Of a stretch of 64,000 nt of DNA, positions 11,475 through 22,240 are shown in pieces. The notes under the pieces were generated by a model. That model made no database searches. It was not told where the DNA came from and saw only the letters and a program-made list of their open reading frames with translations. This DNA is from Diplonema papillatum. Its lineage: Eukaryota > Euglenozoa > Diplonemea > Diplonemida > Diplonemidae. Every line of letters begins with the position of its first letter. Within the stretch, counting starts at the first letter, position 1. The stretch spans positions 62,001-126,000 of the forward strand of contig JAPJBO010000172.1 in assembly GCA_030068145.1 (NCBI GenBank), in the 5' to 3' direction. Both the position numbers and the translations under genes were made by a program.

Positions 11475-12640
11475 AAGATCCGTGCGGTTTTTTTTTTGTT
11501 GCGAGCGTCATGTAAGTTTTCCTGTGCGACCGTTGCTGTTTCCCGCCATTCAATGATTGTACTATTTTAGAACACGAACACATTTGTTGATCATCACCAA
11601 GTTGTGTATACTCAAGGGTATGCTTATAAATAGAGTGAAGCAGGGTGCGCCCATTGAAGTGCTCGTTGTATTCCAAGTAAAGGTTCGCTTGAGACTCCGG
11701 GTTTGTGGACCACCGTCTTGTTGAGTGGAAGTCTTTGGAACTTGTTTTGAAACAAATTCTTACGTTTTCATTTCGCAAGGACCGTACAAATGAGGAAAGG
11801 AACTAAAGAATTGTGAGTTACCTTCGTGTAGAATGTATTAGAACACAGTGAGCAATGGGAAAAGACGTCGGACAAAGAGGGAACCTTCACATTCCAGGGG
11901 TCCGAGATCCCTCCAGAATAGACCTCTCGTCTAGGATTTAGAGCATCCAAATGACTCCGTTTTAGTTCTGCTCCATATTAGTAGGAGTGGGGACAAATGT
12001 TTAAAAGCTAAAGTCAGCTCGGAACTACGGAACGCCGATTGACTTTCGCTGTAGTGTGATCTCGTTTCTAGTGACTTTAGAGAGTAGAAGTTCGCTTGTA
12101 CGCGTTGATAAAGAATTCTTGAGGTTTACAAGACAATTTGTTCATAAAGGAGTGACCTTCGGCAAATGGATATCGTATAACGTAGAAGGTCGTGTTGAAA
12201 AGCCTTCGGTTGACCGTAGAGGTTTGAGGTGTGAGAGGTTAGGGAGGGAAAAGAAGAAAAGGGTCCTCGTATTCGCAACGCGTTGAGACACAAGCAGAGA
12301 GAGCGTCGGTGAGCACCTTTGTTGGCAATCGTTTGCTCATACCCACGCTATTCACGAGATCCACGTACCTTACATACGGCAGGCCCTCTTCGTTTTAAAG
12401 CCTTCGGTAGGTGACTAACGGCGAGATAATTCTTCAGAATGATAGTTCGTTTGAAACATCGTTTCATGTGCACTGCGCTTGTGTTCTAGAGCATGCGGTA
12501 CGAACAGGGGTTTAGAGTTAAAGATCGCTTGATCGGTTTTTTAAAGTCCGGATCACTTTAAATAGCTTTTTTAAAGTGAACCTCGCGTGTACGCTTTATC
12601 ACTATTATCATTCTTCTTTTTTAGAGTGAATTTTTTTTGG
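11475..12640. other. Gene-free stretch with diverged dispersed-motif copies
   Basis: Diverged motif copies lie near 12056-12232 (ending CTTCGGTTGACCGTAGAGG) and 12514-12610. No reading frame worth calling. Confidence 0.4.
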
Positions 12641-12642
12641 GG

Positions 12643-12720
12643 GGGGGGTCTTAGTTTAGTGTTTGGGCAGAACCCTGGCACTCATGCAAGCTTAATGCCG
12701 GCAACGAATCTTCACGGGAG
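12643..12720 (+). repeat. Diverged copy of the CTTAGTTTAATGTTTAGGCAG unit
   Basis: A G-run is followed by TCTTAGTTTAGTGTTTGGGC, then AGAACCCTGGCACTCATGCA. It aligns with the better copies at 54980-55075, 60015-60118, 61895-61975 and 63330-63390. A GTCGACAG/CTGTCGAC hairpin follows at about 12741-12761. Confidence 0.6.
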
Positions 12721-12761
12721 AGTTTCAAAATGTTTGTTCCGTCGACAGTTTTGCTGTCGAC

Positions 12762-15700
12762 AACATTTGTTTTTCCTTTTCTTTTTGTGTTTTCGGCGAT
12801 ATTCGCTCTTTTTAGAGTGAAAGTTCTTTTTTTTTTTTTTTTTTTTTTTTTAGAGTAAAGAGTTATGTTGCCTTTTCTCCTGGGGCTAGACCTCTCGTAT
12901 CCGGCGTCCACGTTCAGGCATCGGGCCAAGGTGCTACATCGCAGACAGCTTCGGGACGGCTCATGATTTAACAGAATAAGCTCACTAGCTGCAGGAACTT
13001 GCAACCCAACGAAAGAAAAACGGGGGAAAACGGAAGTTTAGTTTGCTACTTCCGACGAACAGAAGAATTTGGACTCGAAAAAGACGAGGGCAAAAAAAGA
13101 AGGAAAAGAATTGACGAAGAGGAAGAAAAAAAACAGGAAAACAAGAGAGAATGGTTGAGTTAGGTCCATGTTGTTGGCTACCCTATTCAGCGCTCGCTTT
13201 TCATTCCTTAGTGCGATTATTGGATGTGCTCAATTCCGATGCCAGTTGTTTCATGAGCACACAAGCAGCCTAACTCAAGTGTTCTTCTTCAGTACGAAGA
13301 GAAAGAAAAACGGTAATCCTTATGATTTAGAAGAAAAAGAGGGAGAAGTTCAGACAGATAGAGAACCACAGCAAAGACTCCGTCGTCGGGTGGCCACGCC
13401 TTAGCAGCCTCCACTCACCTGCACTGTGTTCTAAGAGAAAGGGGGGAAAAGCGGTTAGTTGAGGAAACAAGGGTAGAACTTTTCATGCTGGAGAGCCAGC
13501 ATCGTCAGTGGCGTAGAGGATGACCCTCCACGCGGACAACGACAAACAAGAAGAGAAACTAGAACATCAAGGAGAGGTCGCCGACACTAGTTTCTCTCAT
13601 GCCTCACGCTGACGGAAAGAAGATGAGCACGGCACAACTGCGCTTCGGTTTAAACCAGGCTCCGGCATATATGTTTTAGTACCTTCAAAAAATTCCGAGC
13701 CTCAATGTCTCCGGATAACCTTCGTCGAACAGCTTGTTCTGATCGTGTTTATCGGGTACGGCACATTTCGCAGAAACCGCAGTTCCTGTGTGGGGTATGC
13801 AGATTGCTTTGTGCGGCTCATTCTTCTTTCACTATTTGTGTTTCCGACGATCCCGTGGGACGTACAGATTGGTGTATTTCGACCTTTTTTTTTTAGCGTT
13901 ATTTGTGCCAGGTAGAAAAAAGAAGAAGAAGAGGAAGATAAAGAGACCGACCGAATGGTCACCGATTGTGACGAAGCCGCAAACAACTGAAATCTTCCTG
14001 CGAGGGGAAGTCCAGCTGGCTGACTGCGGAGAGCGGCGCCGGCGGCGGTGAGCAAGCTTCTCGATTCCCCCCGTCAATCCATTGTTTTGGTAAAACAAGA
14101 AAGACGAGAAAAAAACAGAAAAGGTAGGAAAGATAACATTTCCGGAGGCAGATACTCGCACGGTTTTAGAATAAATTGGTCAACGAGCGACAAAGACGAT
14201 TTGCCAAGGCAAAAAACTGTTCTTCACTCGTCACGTGTTTCAGGGAACAATCTCTCCGAGGGGTGTGGTGGTGGGTTGTATAAGCATTTTGTGTTGCCGA
14301 CAACCAACCGGGGATCCTTTTTTTTCTTCGTTTCTTTTGAATGGTCTCACGCTTCTCTTTTTTTTCTTTTGTTTTCGGTGGTGCCGTTGTACCCCGAAAA
14401 TGCTTCCTTCGGGGCAAATAACAAAAAAAAAAAAAAAAAAAAAAAAAAAACAGAAGGAAACAAGAACACACCCGGGGCTCGAAGTCGCTACGTTGGCGCG
14501 CAGTCGCCTGTCCGGCGGTGGTGGACCGCGGAAGTGCCGCGCACCCGGCGCACGAGCCCCGGCGTTGTGAAAAACAGGGTAGGTGAGGAAGGCGCGTCAG
14601 GGGTGCGCGTGCGGCCGTGGTGGCACAGTGGCCTGTGGGGTGGGGGTTGTACGGCCCCATTTTTTTTCTTTTTTTGCAGTTCTCGTGAACCGGCAAAACG
14701 TTGAGTGCCAAGCGACCACGCAGATGCAAGGTGTCGCTCGCCACCCGGACGTGCAAATGCAGGAGGTACGCAAAATTGCGCATGAGCAGCCTGCTTAGTT
14801 ACACATCCATTGGCAGCCCCCCGCCCTCCCACGGGCACCGCCCCCCCTGTTAGCTCAATCCGCTCAATCCAAAAGATTGGTCCTACTGTAGACTGATTTT
14901 ATTGTTTCCTCGATTTCTTTTCCCCCCCCTCTCTTTTCTTCTTCTTTCATTTCTATAAGAGTGAAAAAGTCCGCTTTAAACTCTTCTTTTTTGGTGTGAT
15001 TGATCCGTAACCGAACGGTGCTGATGCCCTTTCATTGCATCACTTTTTCAAGGCATTTCTTCTTTTTGTGATTGTACGGCATGTAGCAATGGGTTGTTTT
15101 TTTTGTTTCTTTTATTTATTTTTTCCGTTCTTTGCATTTTCGTCCAACATTGCAGATGCCGCAAGGAGACTCGAGTATCGTGGAGGGGAGGAGGGAAGCG
15201 TCCGCTAACTGGGAAACATTTTCTCAGGAGGAAGGATGCTGTGTGTGTGTGTGCGTGCCGTCAAATCCAGCACGCATTTTTTTCATATATGGTTTCCCTC
15301 CCCCCGCCCCGCCACCCCCTTCGTTTCATCGCTTTTTTTTTTTTTTTTTTTGCTTTTCTTCATCCCCCACTGGTTTCTTGTTGATATAGTCCATCCAGGC
15401 GGGTGATTCATTCCTCTTGCCAGTCATCGCCTGGCTCTAGTCCTGCGTATTTCCAAGGTGGACATGCGCACTTCTTTGGTCCAGCGCTGAAGCGGGTGAG
15501 GTTTCCCGGTTTACCATACAATCTAACGTATTGAGTGTGTGTGTGTGATGGTGCGTGGGTACTACTATTTCGCTGATTGCGATATGAGAGTGTCCCATTC
15601 AGGCAGGGGGGGAGCATTTCGGTAGCTCTCGGCCCGCGCCGTTGCAACAAAGACGCGGTCGCTGCCTTTTCCATCAAAGGACCACACATCTTCCAGCCCG

Positions 15701-16071
15701 CGCGGCAGCCCCCGTTGACGTTCGTTCTGAGTTCGTTCAAAAAGAAAGGGGGAAAAGAGTGAAAAAATGGCGTCGTGTGTCGATGGAGAAAAAATACAAA
15801 CAAACATACAAAAAAAATAGCCCCTTCTCAACGTTGCCTTTTTTTCTTTTTTTTGGCACCCACCCTATTTCCCGCACACCCCCCCGCCCCCATGCCAGTA
15901 GTTGTACTGTCGTGCTTTTCGTCCCTCATCGGACACATCGCCGTCATGCTTTGAGCGGGTGCTCACGCTTTGTGCCGAGGGTGCGGCGCCGTCACTCGGC
16001 GCGTCCGGATGCCCTGGGCGATCTCCCGCACGGGTCGAGAGGGGGGGGGCGTGCTTTCAAATCCGCTCAAA
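12762..16071. other. Gene-free stretch with long homopolymers and microsatellites
   Basis: Poly-T or poly-A tracts occur at about 12827-12850, 14423-14450, 15333-15350 and other places. A GT microsatellite lies at about 15240-15252 and another at about 15534-15548. A TTTCCGACGATCCCGTGGG copy is at about 13840. I see no gene. This stretch also holds the 3' flank of the 695-residue gene. Confidence 0.4.
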
Positions 16072-18159
16072 TCACGCGCTGGCAGAGTACATGACCTGTG
16101 GAGTGTATCCGAGGGAGGAGTAAGGGTCGTATCTCCACGAGTTCTTGGCCTGCACGGCAGGGGCCTCTACCGGCCACGGCTGCGACGTGGGCTCCGGGTA
16201 CGGGTACGCCGCATAGGTCTCAGAAGGCATTCTGGGCGGCATGGCGGGCACGTATGGCGCGGAGCTTGTGCTCGAGAAGCTGAGGCCGTTGGTGATGGTG
16301 GGGTCCGAGCTCGAGTCTGAGTACCCGGAGCCGACGCGGGGCGGCTTCACGGGCGCGTAGCCCGCAGCGGGGTCCGCACAGAACGGGCGGGTCGATTCGA
16401 CGGGAGTGTACAGGTTGTAGCCGTAGGCGTCGCGCGCCGCCGGCGCGGCGGCCGGCTGGGGGTGGCCGCGGGGCGCCGCCGGCTGCGGTGCGTACACATC
16501 CCTAGGGGCCTGCGGGGCTGCCTTGTGGAAGCCGGATGGGTCGCTGCGCGTGGCGTTGATGACGACGGGGAAGTGGTTCTTCGCCGAAAACGTGGCCACG
16601 TCGGCCTTCGGCGCGGCCTGCTGCTGGGGGCTGCCGCTGGGGGTGACGTTCTTCGCGTCCTTGTCCTTCGACTTGTCCTTCTTGTTCTTCGCGTTCTTCT
16701 TGTTCTTGGTCTGCTTCGCCGAGTCCTTCGATGCTGCCCCCGACGAACGGCGGCTGCTGCGCTGCGACGACGTCACCGACGAGCTCGATGACTTCGAGGA
16801 CGCGTCCAACGGTACGGGCGCAGGCTTCGGAGCAACAGCCTGGTCTTGCTGCTGCTGGGGCTGGGGCTGGGGCTTGCCGCGCTTCTTGCCCTGGCTGAGC
16901 ATGAGGAGGCAGTTCTGGATCCGGGCCTGCTCGGCGGCTTCGAGCTCCTGCTGCTGCTTGCGCATCTCTTCGTCGTCAAGCCCGGACGAGTTCAATGCCT
17001 CGTTGCCGGTCTTCAGGAACACGTCGGGCAATTCGTGGTGCGGGAATCGTTCGCCCGAGGCGAGCCCGATTCTGGTCGGCTGGTCCGGGTCTGACATCCA
17101 CACGAAGGTCCCGCTGTGTCTCGCCAAAAACCGCATCAGCAGCGAGAACGTCGGCTGCAGAGACTCGGTGAAGCCCTTGCAGTCGCGCAGCTTGGCCAGC
17201 AGATCAACCTGCGACACCTCTCCTTTGCCGAGGGCCTTGACCAAGAACTTCTTGAACTCGTCTTCGGACCGCTTCTGCGCGTGGCATCGCTCACGGTCGA
17301 TCTCGTAGATCTCGTCTCTCTTCTTGCCCTTCAAGTAGATGCGGGCGTCGCACTTCTTGATGTGAGGCCCGAGGCCTTGCTCCTTGATCAGCGCTTCCGA
17401 GTAGTAAAACACCTCGAACGCATTGCTGTGCTTCTTCACGAAGTCCAACCACGAGTTGTTGTAGTTCTTGCCGACGACCTTGTCGTACAAGACGGACTCT
17501 TTCGCCTTGTTGTTCAGCAGGACGGAGCTGAGGGAGCCGCCGTCTCTGTTGAGGCGCGGGTTGAGGAGGACTGTTCGCACTTCGTTGACGAGTTGTTCTT
17601 CTTGAGGTGAGGCTGCGTTGGGGTTCGCGACGACGTGAGAGATAGTGACCGTGTAGTGGCTTGGTTGGGCATTCAGGTAGCAGCCAACGTGGGCGTTCTG
17701 TCCGGGGGCCTTCACGGTGCCAAGGTTGACTTTGACCTCACGTGGTGGGTCCGCGCATTGCACGGCATGCAAGGTTGCTCGCCACTCGCCTTCACTCCGT
17801 TTGTGAGGGTGTGTGGGTGCTGCCTTCGATGCCATGAACAGGATGTCGAGACCGAGGCCTCCCCGCTCTTCGGAGACGTTCACGTCCTCAGCCTCCGCGG
17901 TGACGGCGATAGTGCCGCCCGCCTCTGGCAGAGGGCACTTGATCAGCTGGATTCCATTGAGCAGGACCGTACCATGCCCGGCACTCATGTTGATCGGCTT
18001 CTTGCACGAGACCCCCCCGAGCTCCTTGACGGCTTGACAGCACGGTTCACTTCCGTGATCAGTGTCTGTGTAGCCGACGCTTCCTCCTGTCGTCGAAGTC
18101 ACGGAACACGCGTCGTTGTACACATCGCGGTTGCGCGCGAACGGCAAGGGGATGCTCAT
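16072..18159 (-). CDS. Uncharacterised 695-residue protein with two alpha-helical modules and a low-complexity C-terminus
   Basis: This is a single uninterrupted frame with strong GC-rich codon bias. Residues about 60-185 look beta-rich (alternating short hydrophobic segments such as GTVLLNGIQLIKC). Residues about 185-285 and 300-370 form two modules of similar plan: a helix (EEQLVNEVRTVLL; EDEFKKFLVKAL), a linker, a helix with an aromatic patch (SWLDFVKKHSNAFEVFYY; FSLLMRFLARHSGTFVWM) and a basic or turn segment. This could be a tandem winged-helix-like or LOTUS-like arrangement, but that is only a guess from the pattern. Residues about 400-425 are a charged coiled-coil-like helix. The remainder is low complexity: poly-Gln, Ser-rich, a Lys/Asp-rich block near 480-505 that could be a nuclear signal, then Pro/Ala/Tyr-rich sequence. 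The start is the first Met of the frame. No signal peptide or membrane segment. I do not recognise a named family. Confidence 0.8.
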   Translation of the reverse strand: MSIPLPFARNRDVYNDACSVTSTTGGSVGYTDTDHGSEPCCQAVKELGGVSCKKPINMSAGHGTVLLNGIQLIKCPLPEAGGTIAVTAEAEDVNVSEERGGLGLDILFMASKAAPTHPHKRSEGEWRATLHAVQCADPPREVKVNLGTVKAPGQNAHVGCYLNAQPSHYTVTISHVVANPNAASPQEEQLVNEVRTVLLNPRLNRDGGSLSSVLLNNKAKESVLYDKVVGKNYNNSWLDFVKKHSNAFEVFYYSEALIKEQGLGPHIKKCDARIYLKGKKRDEIYEIDRERCHAQKRSEDEFKKFLVKALGKGEVSQVDLLAKLRDCKGFTESLQPTFSLLMRFLARHSGTFVWMSDPDQPTRIGLASGERFPHHELPDVFLKTGNEALNSSGLDDEEMRKQQQELEAAEQARIQNCLLMLSQGKKRGKPQPQPQQQQDQAVAPKPAPVPLDASSKSSSSSVTSSQRSSRRSSGAASKDSAKQTKNKKNAKNKKDKSKDKDAKNVTPSGSPQQQAAPKADVATFSAKNHFPVVINATRSDPSGFHKAAPQAPRDVYAPQPAAPRGHPQPAAAPAARDAYGYNLYTPVESTRPFCADPAAGYAPVKPPRVGSGYSDSSSDPTITNGLSFSSTSSAPYVPAMPPRMPSETYAAYPYPEPTSQPWPVEAPAVQAKNSWRYDPYSSLGYTPQVMYSASA

Positions 18160-18744
18160 CTTCCGGTTTAGCTCGCGAAGGGGTCTTTCCTCTTCTATTT
18201 ACACAAGGAGAGCAACAATAAAACCGAAAAAGCGGGTGGGTTCTCTTTTTTCCTTTTTTTTTTTTTTTTTTTTACTTTGTGCCTTAGGGCGCTCTACTAC
18301 TAGACGTCGAGGCTCGTTTGTTGTGTGTGGATGAACTTTCTATCTGCTTTCGCGGTTCTTTTTTATGTGTGTGTGTTTTGTATTTTTCTTCCTCTCTTTT
18401 TTCGCGGAGTTGACAAACCCTGTTTTCGTGTTTTTGGGGGTACATTTGAAGTTTAGAGAACAGGTGCTCAAAATCTCAGGTTGACTGATGCGGATCAACA
18501 ACGGTCGCGGTTCTTTTCTTTGTGAGGTCGCCTGCCGACTCATATATGTGCAAAGTTCAGGGGCAGCCGACAGCGTTTGGTTCGCGCTTGATCGCTCTGA
18601 AGCTGGGATCTGCGCACGTTTTTCTTCGTTTCCTTGTCGACTGTTCCCCATCATGTATGTAGGATCTGAGATTGCGTGAGATTTGTGGGGGGGGTAATTT
18701 TTTTCTATTCGTCTGAAGAAGATCAGTTCAGTTCGCGGATCTTC
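18160..18744. other. Spacer with a poly-T run and a short dispersed-motif relic
   Basis: This is the 5' flank of the minus-strand 695-residue gene. A poly-T tract lies at about 18255-18273 and a weak TCTCAGGTTGACTGA relic at about 18473. No gene seen. Confidence 0.4.
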
Positions 18745-19265
18745 GCACTGAGGCTCAGATTGTGAGCCCTGCTTCTTGATACATTGTGCGATGGTGCATA
18801 GCCGTCCTGCTTGATGGAGTGACTTGGTGGAGTCGGGTTGATTTCGTTAACGAATAGATCCATGATGGGCGTGTCGTTGTGGGACCTTTGGCACCGGTGG
18901 CTGGCTGCCGAGACGCGCACTACTGGTCGTAGGGGAACTGCGCGCAACGTATAGCGCGCGGAAGAGCGAGCCAATAGCAGGTCTGTGATGCGCACAAATG
19001 TCCTAGGCTGCACGAGCACGACACACGACGCATTGAACGAGTTTGAGAAGACTTCCGCCACCTATCCTGAACTATGCTGAAGAGGATGGGACCCTGGCGT
19101 CGATGGGTGCAAGTATTCTCTGGAGGATTTTCCCTTCGAGCCTCGAGTAAGGGATGCCTAGTAGGCGCAAGCCATCATACAGGTTGCACTAATTACGTTC
19201 CTGCCTATTTGTACACACCGCCCGTCATTGCTATCGATTGGCTGTGGGATAGAGCTTGGGAGCGG
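18745..19265 (+). pseudogene. Degenerate 18S (SSU) rRNA fragment, 3' domain
   Basis: In order, the sequence matches conserved words of eukaryotic 18S rRNA. These are CTCAGATTGTGAGCCCTGC (18754), GATGGTGCATAGCCGTCCT (18791), TTGATTTCGTTAACGAATAG (18839), CCAATAGCAGGTCTGTGATG (18972), CTAGTAGGCGCAAGCCATCA (19158) and the near-universal TTGTACACACCGCCCGTC (19209), followed by TATCGATTGGCTG. The spacing between the first and last words (about 455 bp) is close to that expected in a normal 18S gene. So the whole 3' major domain is present but heavily substituted. The 3' terminal helix and the GTAACAAGG anti-Shine-Dalgarno-side words are not found, nor is the 5' two thirds. This is a pseudogene or rRNA-derived fragment rather than a working gene. 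The divergence is too high to place the organism by eye. Confidence 0.85.
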
Positions 19266-20339
19266 GAGTCTCGTTCTTGGCGCGTGGAAGAGCGCCAATA
19301 GCAGGCAGGTTCCCGCCAGACCATCGTATAACTGCATTTCGGACCGCCGGCTTCTTTCAACGCAGGAGAGTGAGGTTACGAAAGAGGAAACAGGCAATTC
19401 GGAAAAATAATTCGGCGAAAGCTGGCAAATGCAAAAATACCGAACCAACAGCAGTAGTTAGTAGAAGCACTAGCAGGTGTCGAACTGCGGCCGAGACAGC
19501 AGACGCAGGGGGGGGTCCCTTTCTACCCTCCCACGGGGACCCGCCTTCGATCACGACTCTCCAATGAGGAGGTTGGCCATACCCCCAAGTCGCCTTCTGC
19601 ACAACACGGTACAACACAAATGTGTGCGTCCGCCATCGGAGGCTGGCATAGCTGCCACCCACCGCAACAAAGACACGCGTCCCTGAGGTTACTCTGGGCG
19701 CTTCCATTCACAGCTGCATCAGACGCTGGATGATCCGAGAGCTCGCTAGGGGGTGGCGCCGCTCAGCTGTCAGCCTCACAACTGACTGGGTCTTTCTTGA
19801 AAAAAAGAAGAAGAAAAAAGAGACTCTCCTTTTTGAAGCTTGTGGTGGAGAAACCAGGGAAGAGATGGAGGGGACGGTACTTATCTTTCTTCTTTTTTCT
19901 CTCTTTCCTTTGACGTATCTGAAGTCGGTACGCTTCGGTTGGAATGAAAAGGGGGTTGTTTGTCGGCCACAGGATTATGGTCGAACGGGTGTGTCATCTA
20001 CTTCATTTTCTTTATAATTGTTTGAGGGGTAGCCCATCCTCGGCCCGCAGAAAGCGCGCGGGACCTGCGCTCGCCTACGCCTTTCCGAGGGGGGCGGAGC
20101 ACCCGACGCAAATGCCACACGAAGGTTTTCCCGCCCAACTAGAACCCGAACTGCTGGCGAAAAACCAAAAAGAAAAGGATCCTCGAAGCGAGGGCTGAAG
20201 CTAAAGGGCCGGGTCGAATAGGAACCACCTGAGTTATTAGGGTGAAGGTTCGCTTGAATTAATATTCGAAAGTGGCGAATACTAAAAAAAAAAGATATTC
20301 CGGGGAGGCATGCTGTGCCGAACAGTAGCGGTCAAACTA
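19266..20339. other. Gene-free stretch, part of a weak repeat shared with 29.2-29.9 kb
   Basis: About 19450-19690 (ACAGCAGACGCAGGGGG, then a Pro-rich segment and CTTCTGCACAACACGG) resembles 29270-29470 and 29690-29870. The block GGAAGAGCGCCAATAGCAGG at 19286 echoes 18962-18983 in the rRNA relic, which suggests a small local duplication. No gene seen. Confidence 0.4.
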
Positions 20340-21049
20340 TGATAGTGCTTTTTGACAGCCAGACGCGCGTCAAATAACTGTTTTTTATTGGGAAAAATAA
20401 ATTCCCTCTGGTGGAAATGGCTTGCGGAGCGTGACGATAAATTTCGTTTATTTTTGGCAGGATTCCATTGTGTTTACACAGGCCGGAAAAATAAACGAGT
20501 TTATATTTGGAATTTATTTCGTGTGGCAGCATTTATTTTGTGCCGCCAGCCATTTTCAGGTGAAAAAAATAAACGAAATTCATTTTGTATCGCGAAAAAA
20601 TAAACGTTTATTTTTGCGTGGGGGCTATACAGAGAAATCTGTAGGGGAGACCCCTCGCAAAATTTTTTTTCTCCCTGTGGTGAGTGAAATCGCGTGTTTT
20701 GAGCTCGTTTTGAGCCGAATTCATTGGTGTCTCATCCTCGGTGCTCAAAGGCCTGTGAAGAAAACCCCTCCCGTGAACGCTCCAGCCCAGTAAGTGTCAG
20801 ATGAAGTTCACCGCCAGCGAACTCACCCATGCTGAATTCCAGGTCCAAGTGCGTAGAAAACTTGTACCAATTCAGTGTGCTTGAGTCTCGTTGCAAGAAC
20901 ATCTGTGGGTCTGCCTGAGCACACTGGATTCCAGCTGTCTGAGTTCATCTGCTGATCGCCTGCTGTGCATGTGCAAGCGGCCGAGCACTCGCGTTGCAAA
21001 CTAACACCACATCAACTCCCCGCGACTTATCAAAATTTCACGCCGTCCA

Positions 21050-21340
21050 AGCAACGATGTTTTGTTTCCACCCTCGGGAATTTAGTTTTCCCAATAATAA
21101 GCATTTATTCGGCAAGATAATTTCCGTTTATTTTGTCGAGGTGTCGGTTTTAGTCCCGAGGGAGGCCCGAGGGGGGGTTTGCAACCCCGAGCCACGAGGG
21201 AGCGAGTGGCGAGGGGTTGCAAACCCCCCCGAGGGCCTCCCGAGGGACCGACACCGGGCAAAATTGGCGGAAATTATTGCCGAATAAATGATTTTATTGG
21301 GAAAAATAAATTCCCGAGGATGGAAAGAAAACCATACTGC
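21050..21340. repeat. Long palindrome (fold-back element), about 280 bp
   Basis: The sequence reads as its own reverse complement from TTTCCACCCTCGGGAATTTA to the matching TAAATTCCCGAGGATGGAAA. The inner arms are GTCGGTTTTAGTCCCGAGGG, then AGGCCCGAGG and GGGTTTGCAACCCC. The centre is near 21198. It sits inside the larger inverted-repeat element. The sequence could form a strong hairpin or cruciform. Confidence 0.85.
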
Positions 21341-21462
21341 TTTGCAGTTACGTTGGTGTTTAGCAGAACGTTGCGTAGCAAATGTGCGCGGCAGAACGTT
21401 GTGTGTCTGAGACATTGCGTAGCAGAACGTTATGTGGAGACGTTGTTGTAAGTGACAACGGG

Positions 21463-21742
21463 TCACAGATCAACGTGCCTGGTTGTTCTGCTGCAACTGC
21501 GGGAGTCCCGGCAGGTTGACGACAGAACAAAGTCCGTTTTCGAAGGTTTCCTTGTTCTAATCTTCGCAAATGTCGTGAATGCTTCCCACTCCGCCTCGTA
21601 AACCAGTGCACTTTTGCGAGGCACTTTTTGCGGATTTGAGAATGTCATCTGCGCGCTCGCGCTTCAACGGCATTGGAACTTCGGTTTCTTCCTCTGTCCT
21701 TGAGCTGTTTTCACAGTTGGCAGGATCAGAAAAGGATGTCAT
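21463..21742 (-). pseudogene. Possible remnant of a recombinase-like N-terminus
   Basis: Two overlapping minus-strand frames together look like one frameshifted protein start. One begins MTSFSDPANCENSS with an acidic/basic stretch. The other continues with PRKSALVYEAEWEAFTTFAK and RKPSKTDFV. The pattern YEAEWEAF..F then KPSKTDFVL resembles the helical N-terminal (core-binding) part of tyrosine recombinases of Crypton-type elements. This is a pattern match from memory only. It lies inside the inverted-repeat element, as expected for an element-encoded gene. Confidence 0.3.
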
Positions 21743-22110
21743 TGGCTCAAAACGAGCTCAAAAAGCGTGATTTCACTCACCAAAGGGAGAAAAAAAATTT
21801 TGCGAGGGGTCTCCCCTACAGATTTCTCTGTATAACCCCCACGCAAAAATAAACGTTTATTTTTTTCGCGATACGAAATAAATTTCGTTTATTTTTTTCA
21901 CCTGAAAATGGCTGGCGGCACGAAATAAATGCTGCCACACGAAATAAATTCCATAAATAAACTCGTTTATTTTTCCGGCCTGCGTAAACACAATGGAATC
22001 CTGCCAAAAATAAACGAAATTTATCGTCACGCTCCGCAAGCCATTTCCACCAGAGGGAATTTCTTTTTCCCAATAAAATCATTTATTCGGCAATAATTTC
22101 CGTTTATTTT

Positions 22111-22240
22111 GTCGAGGTGTCGGTTTTAGTCCCGAGGGAGGCCCGAGGGGGGGTTTGCAACCCCGAGCCACGAGCGGAGCGAGTGGCTCGGGGTTGCAAA
22201 CCCCCCCGAGGGCCTCCCGAGGGACTAAAACCGACACCGA
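22111..22240. repeat. Near-perfect 56 bp-arm palindrome, second copy of the fold-back core
   Basis: GGTGTCGGTTTTAGTCCCGA, GGGAGGCCCGAGGGGGGG and TTTGCAACCCCGAGCCAC are mirrored after a short spacer (GAGCGGAGC). It is the same core as 21139-21258 but better preserved. On the left it joins the end of the 21.7-22.08 kb arm. On the right only a short outer stretch follows, so this copy looks truncated. Confidence 0.9.

Larger units (their letters stand above)
20385..22085. repeat. Inverted-repeat element with arms of about 350 bp
   Basis: The left arm (about 20385-20740, from TTATTGGGAAAAATAAATTC to TTTTGAGCTCGTTTTGAGCC) is repeated in reverse complement at about 21725-22075, with a few small changes. 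AAATAAACGAAAT-type words recur inside both arms. Between the arms lie a unique segment (20741-21049), a separate fold-back element (21050-21340) and a possible coding remnant on the minus strand (21463-21742). It has the form of a fold-back or DNA-transposon derivative. The autonomous parent is not in the window. Confidence 0.75.

Noticed and set aside
11200..11778. 192-residue minus frame with IETHLPNYNSK repeats and its plus-strand counterpart
   Set aside because: Same reason: a 33 bp minisatellite keeps frames open on both strands.
14465..14665. tRNA-like words (GGGGCTCGAAGTCG and GGTGGCACAGTGGCC)
   Set aside because: No properly spaced A and B boxes on one strand and no cloverleaf can be drawn.
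16098..18171. Plus-strand frames inside the 695-residue gene (for example 16523-17308, 261 residues)
   Set aside because: They lie antisense to a better gene with clear codon bias. Their composition is that of complemented low-complexity codons.
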